Assembly (NCBI RefSeq): GCF_000321005.1
Contig: NZ_HE578907.1
Span: 37,361-101,360 of the forward strand
Direction: 5' to 3'
Source: Anaerococcus senegalensis JC48
GTDB taxonomy: Bacteria > Bacillota > Clostridia > Tissierellales > Peptoniphilaceae
DNA length: 64,000 nt
The position numbers and the translations under genes were made by a program. Positions within the stretch are counted from its first letter, which is position 1; the number at the start of each line of letters is the position of its first letter. Shown here piece by piece: positions 63,822 to 64,000 of the stretch. The notes below the pieces were generated by a model. It saw only the letters and a list, made by a program, of their open reading frames with translations. It made no database searches and was not told where the DNA came from.

Positions 63822-64000
63822 ATGGAAAAAATAACTATAATTGGATCCGGAGGTTCCGGAAAATCGACTCTTGCCAAAGAATTGGGCGAAAAACTAAAAA
63901 TTAAAGTTTTTTACTTAAATAAAATATGGTGGATAAACGACAAAGAACATATAAGTGATGAAGAATTTAAAAAAATTCAAAAAGACATAATAGAAAATAA
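63822..64000 (+). CDS. P-loop NTPase, topology-modulation (FlaR)-like, N-terminal part (partial)
   Basis: The gene runs off the right edge; about 60 residues are present. It starts MEKITIIGSGGSGKSTLAKE with Walker A GSGGSGKST (about 8-16), followed by LKIKVFYLNKIWW, which matches the adenylate-kinase-like topology-modulation/FlaR family. ATGGAGGAA precedes the ATG. The role cannot be judged from this fragment. Confidence 0.75.
   Translation, partial: MEKITIIGSGGSGKSTLAKELGEKLKIKVFYLNKIWWINDKEHISDEEFKKIQKDIIEN

Overview
The window is very AT-rich bacterial DNA with tightly packed genes, Shine-Dalgarno starts (AAGGAGG-like), many intrinsic terminators and two T-box leaders. This fits a low-GC anaerobic Bacillota. 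The small CD1871A-type CXXC protein, the LDCC-motif protein, a PPDK/PPDK-regulator pair and the yybS-gdpP-rplI-dnaB order suggest the Tissierellia/Peptoniphilaceae (Anaerococcus-like); that placement is inference. No rRNA, tRNA or CRISPR array was seen.

Layout. 1-2135: end of a NitT/TauT-type ABC importer operon. 2226-9808: replication and c-di-AMP block (YybS-like, gdpP, rplI, dnaB, a GNAT enzyme, a DnaD-like protein, a DnaI-like helicase loader split by a frameshift, and an NAD(P)HX epimerase). 9835-11338: T-box plus serS. 11742-15755 (minus): S9 peptidase, BrkB-like protein, radical-SAM-like protein and 5-formyl-THF cyclo-ligase. 15870-20697: hpf, then a shikimate cluster aroB-aroA-[chorismate mutase/AroE/AroK fusion]-aroQ. 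20824-27170: secA, prfB, trpS and a dicarboxylate/amino acid symporter. 27192-37740: two decayed IS3-family copies bracket a galactitol-family PTS operon (regulator, EIIA, EIIB, EIIC, class II aldolase, DhaK, DhaL, HAD phosphatase). 37775-41659: a two-component system facing a redox operon (CXXC micro-protein, polyferredoxin, TlpA-like lipoprotein). 41731-45175 (minus): ppdK and its regulator. 45311-50167: promoter, T-box, valS, methyltransferase, cold-shock protein, hydrolase. 50229-64000: M20 amidohydrolase, pcp, an ABC exporter, YkvA and macro-domain proteins, an LDCC micro-protein, WrbA, a HEPN/nuclease-like protein, a membrane protein, an S41-like protein with a second two-component system, a GlsB-type protein, thyA and a truncated P-loop protein.

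The strongest structural discovery is the IS-bracketed PTS operon. Its two outer ends are flanked by the same 3 bases (GTG), and joining the outer flanks rebuilds a perfect 13-bp terminator stem that would have served both the symporter and the convergent sensor kinase. The whole 10.5-kb unit therefore appears to have inserted as one composite transposon into the loop of a bidirectional terminator; both IS copies are now dead. A second element type, an imperfect long palindrome present at about 11.4-11.7 kb and 52.2-52.4 kb, also sits at terminators and is flanked by short direct repeats, which suggests an undescribed MITE-like family.

Other points of note are the frameshifted helicase loader, the three-domain shikimate enzyme, a HEPN-like/PD-(D/E)XK-like fusion protein of unknown role, and DhaK/DhaL subunits encoded without DhaM inside a PTS operon. 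All functional calls come from reading the sequence; no database search was run.
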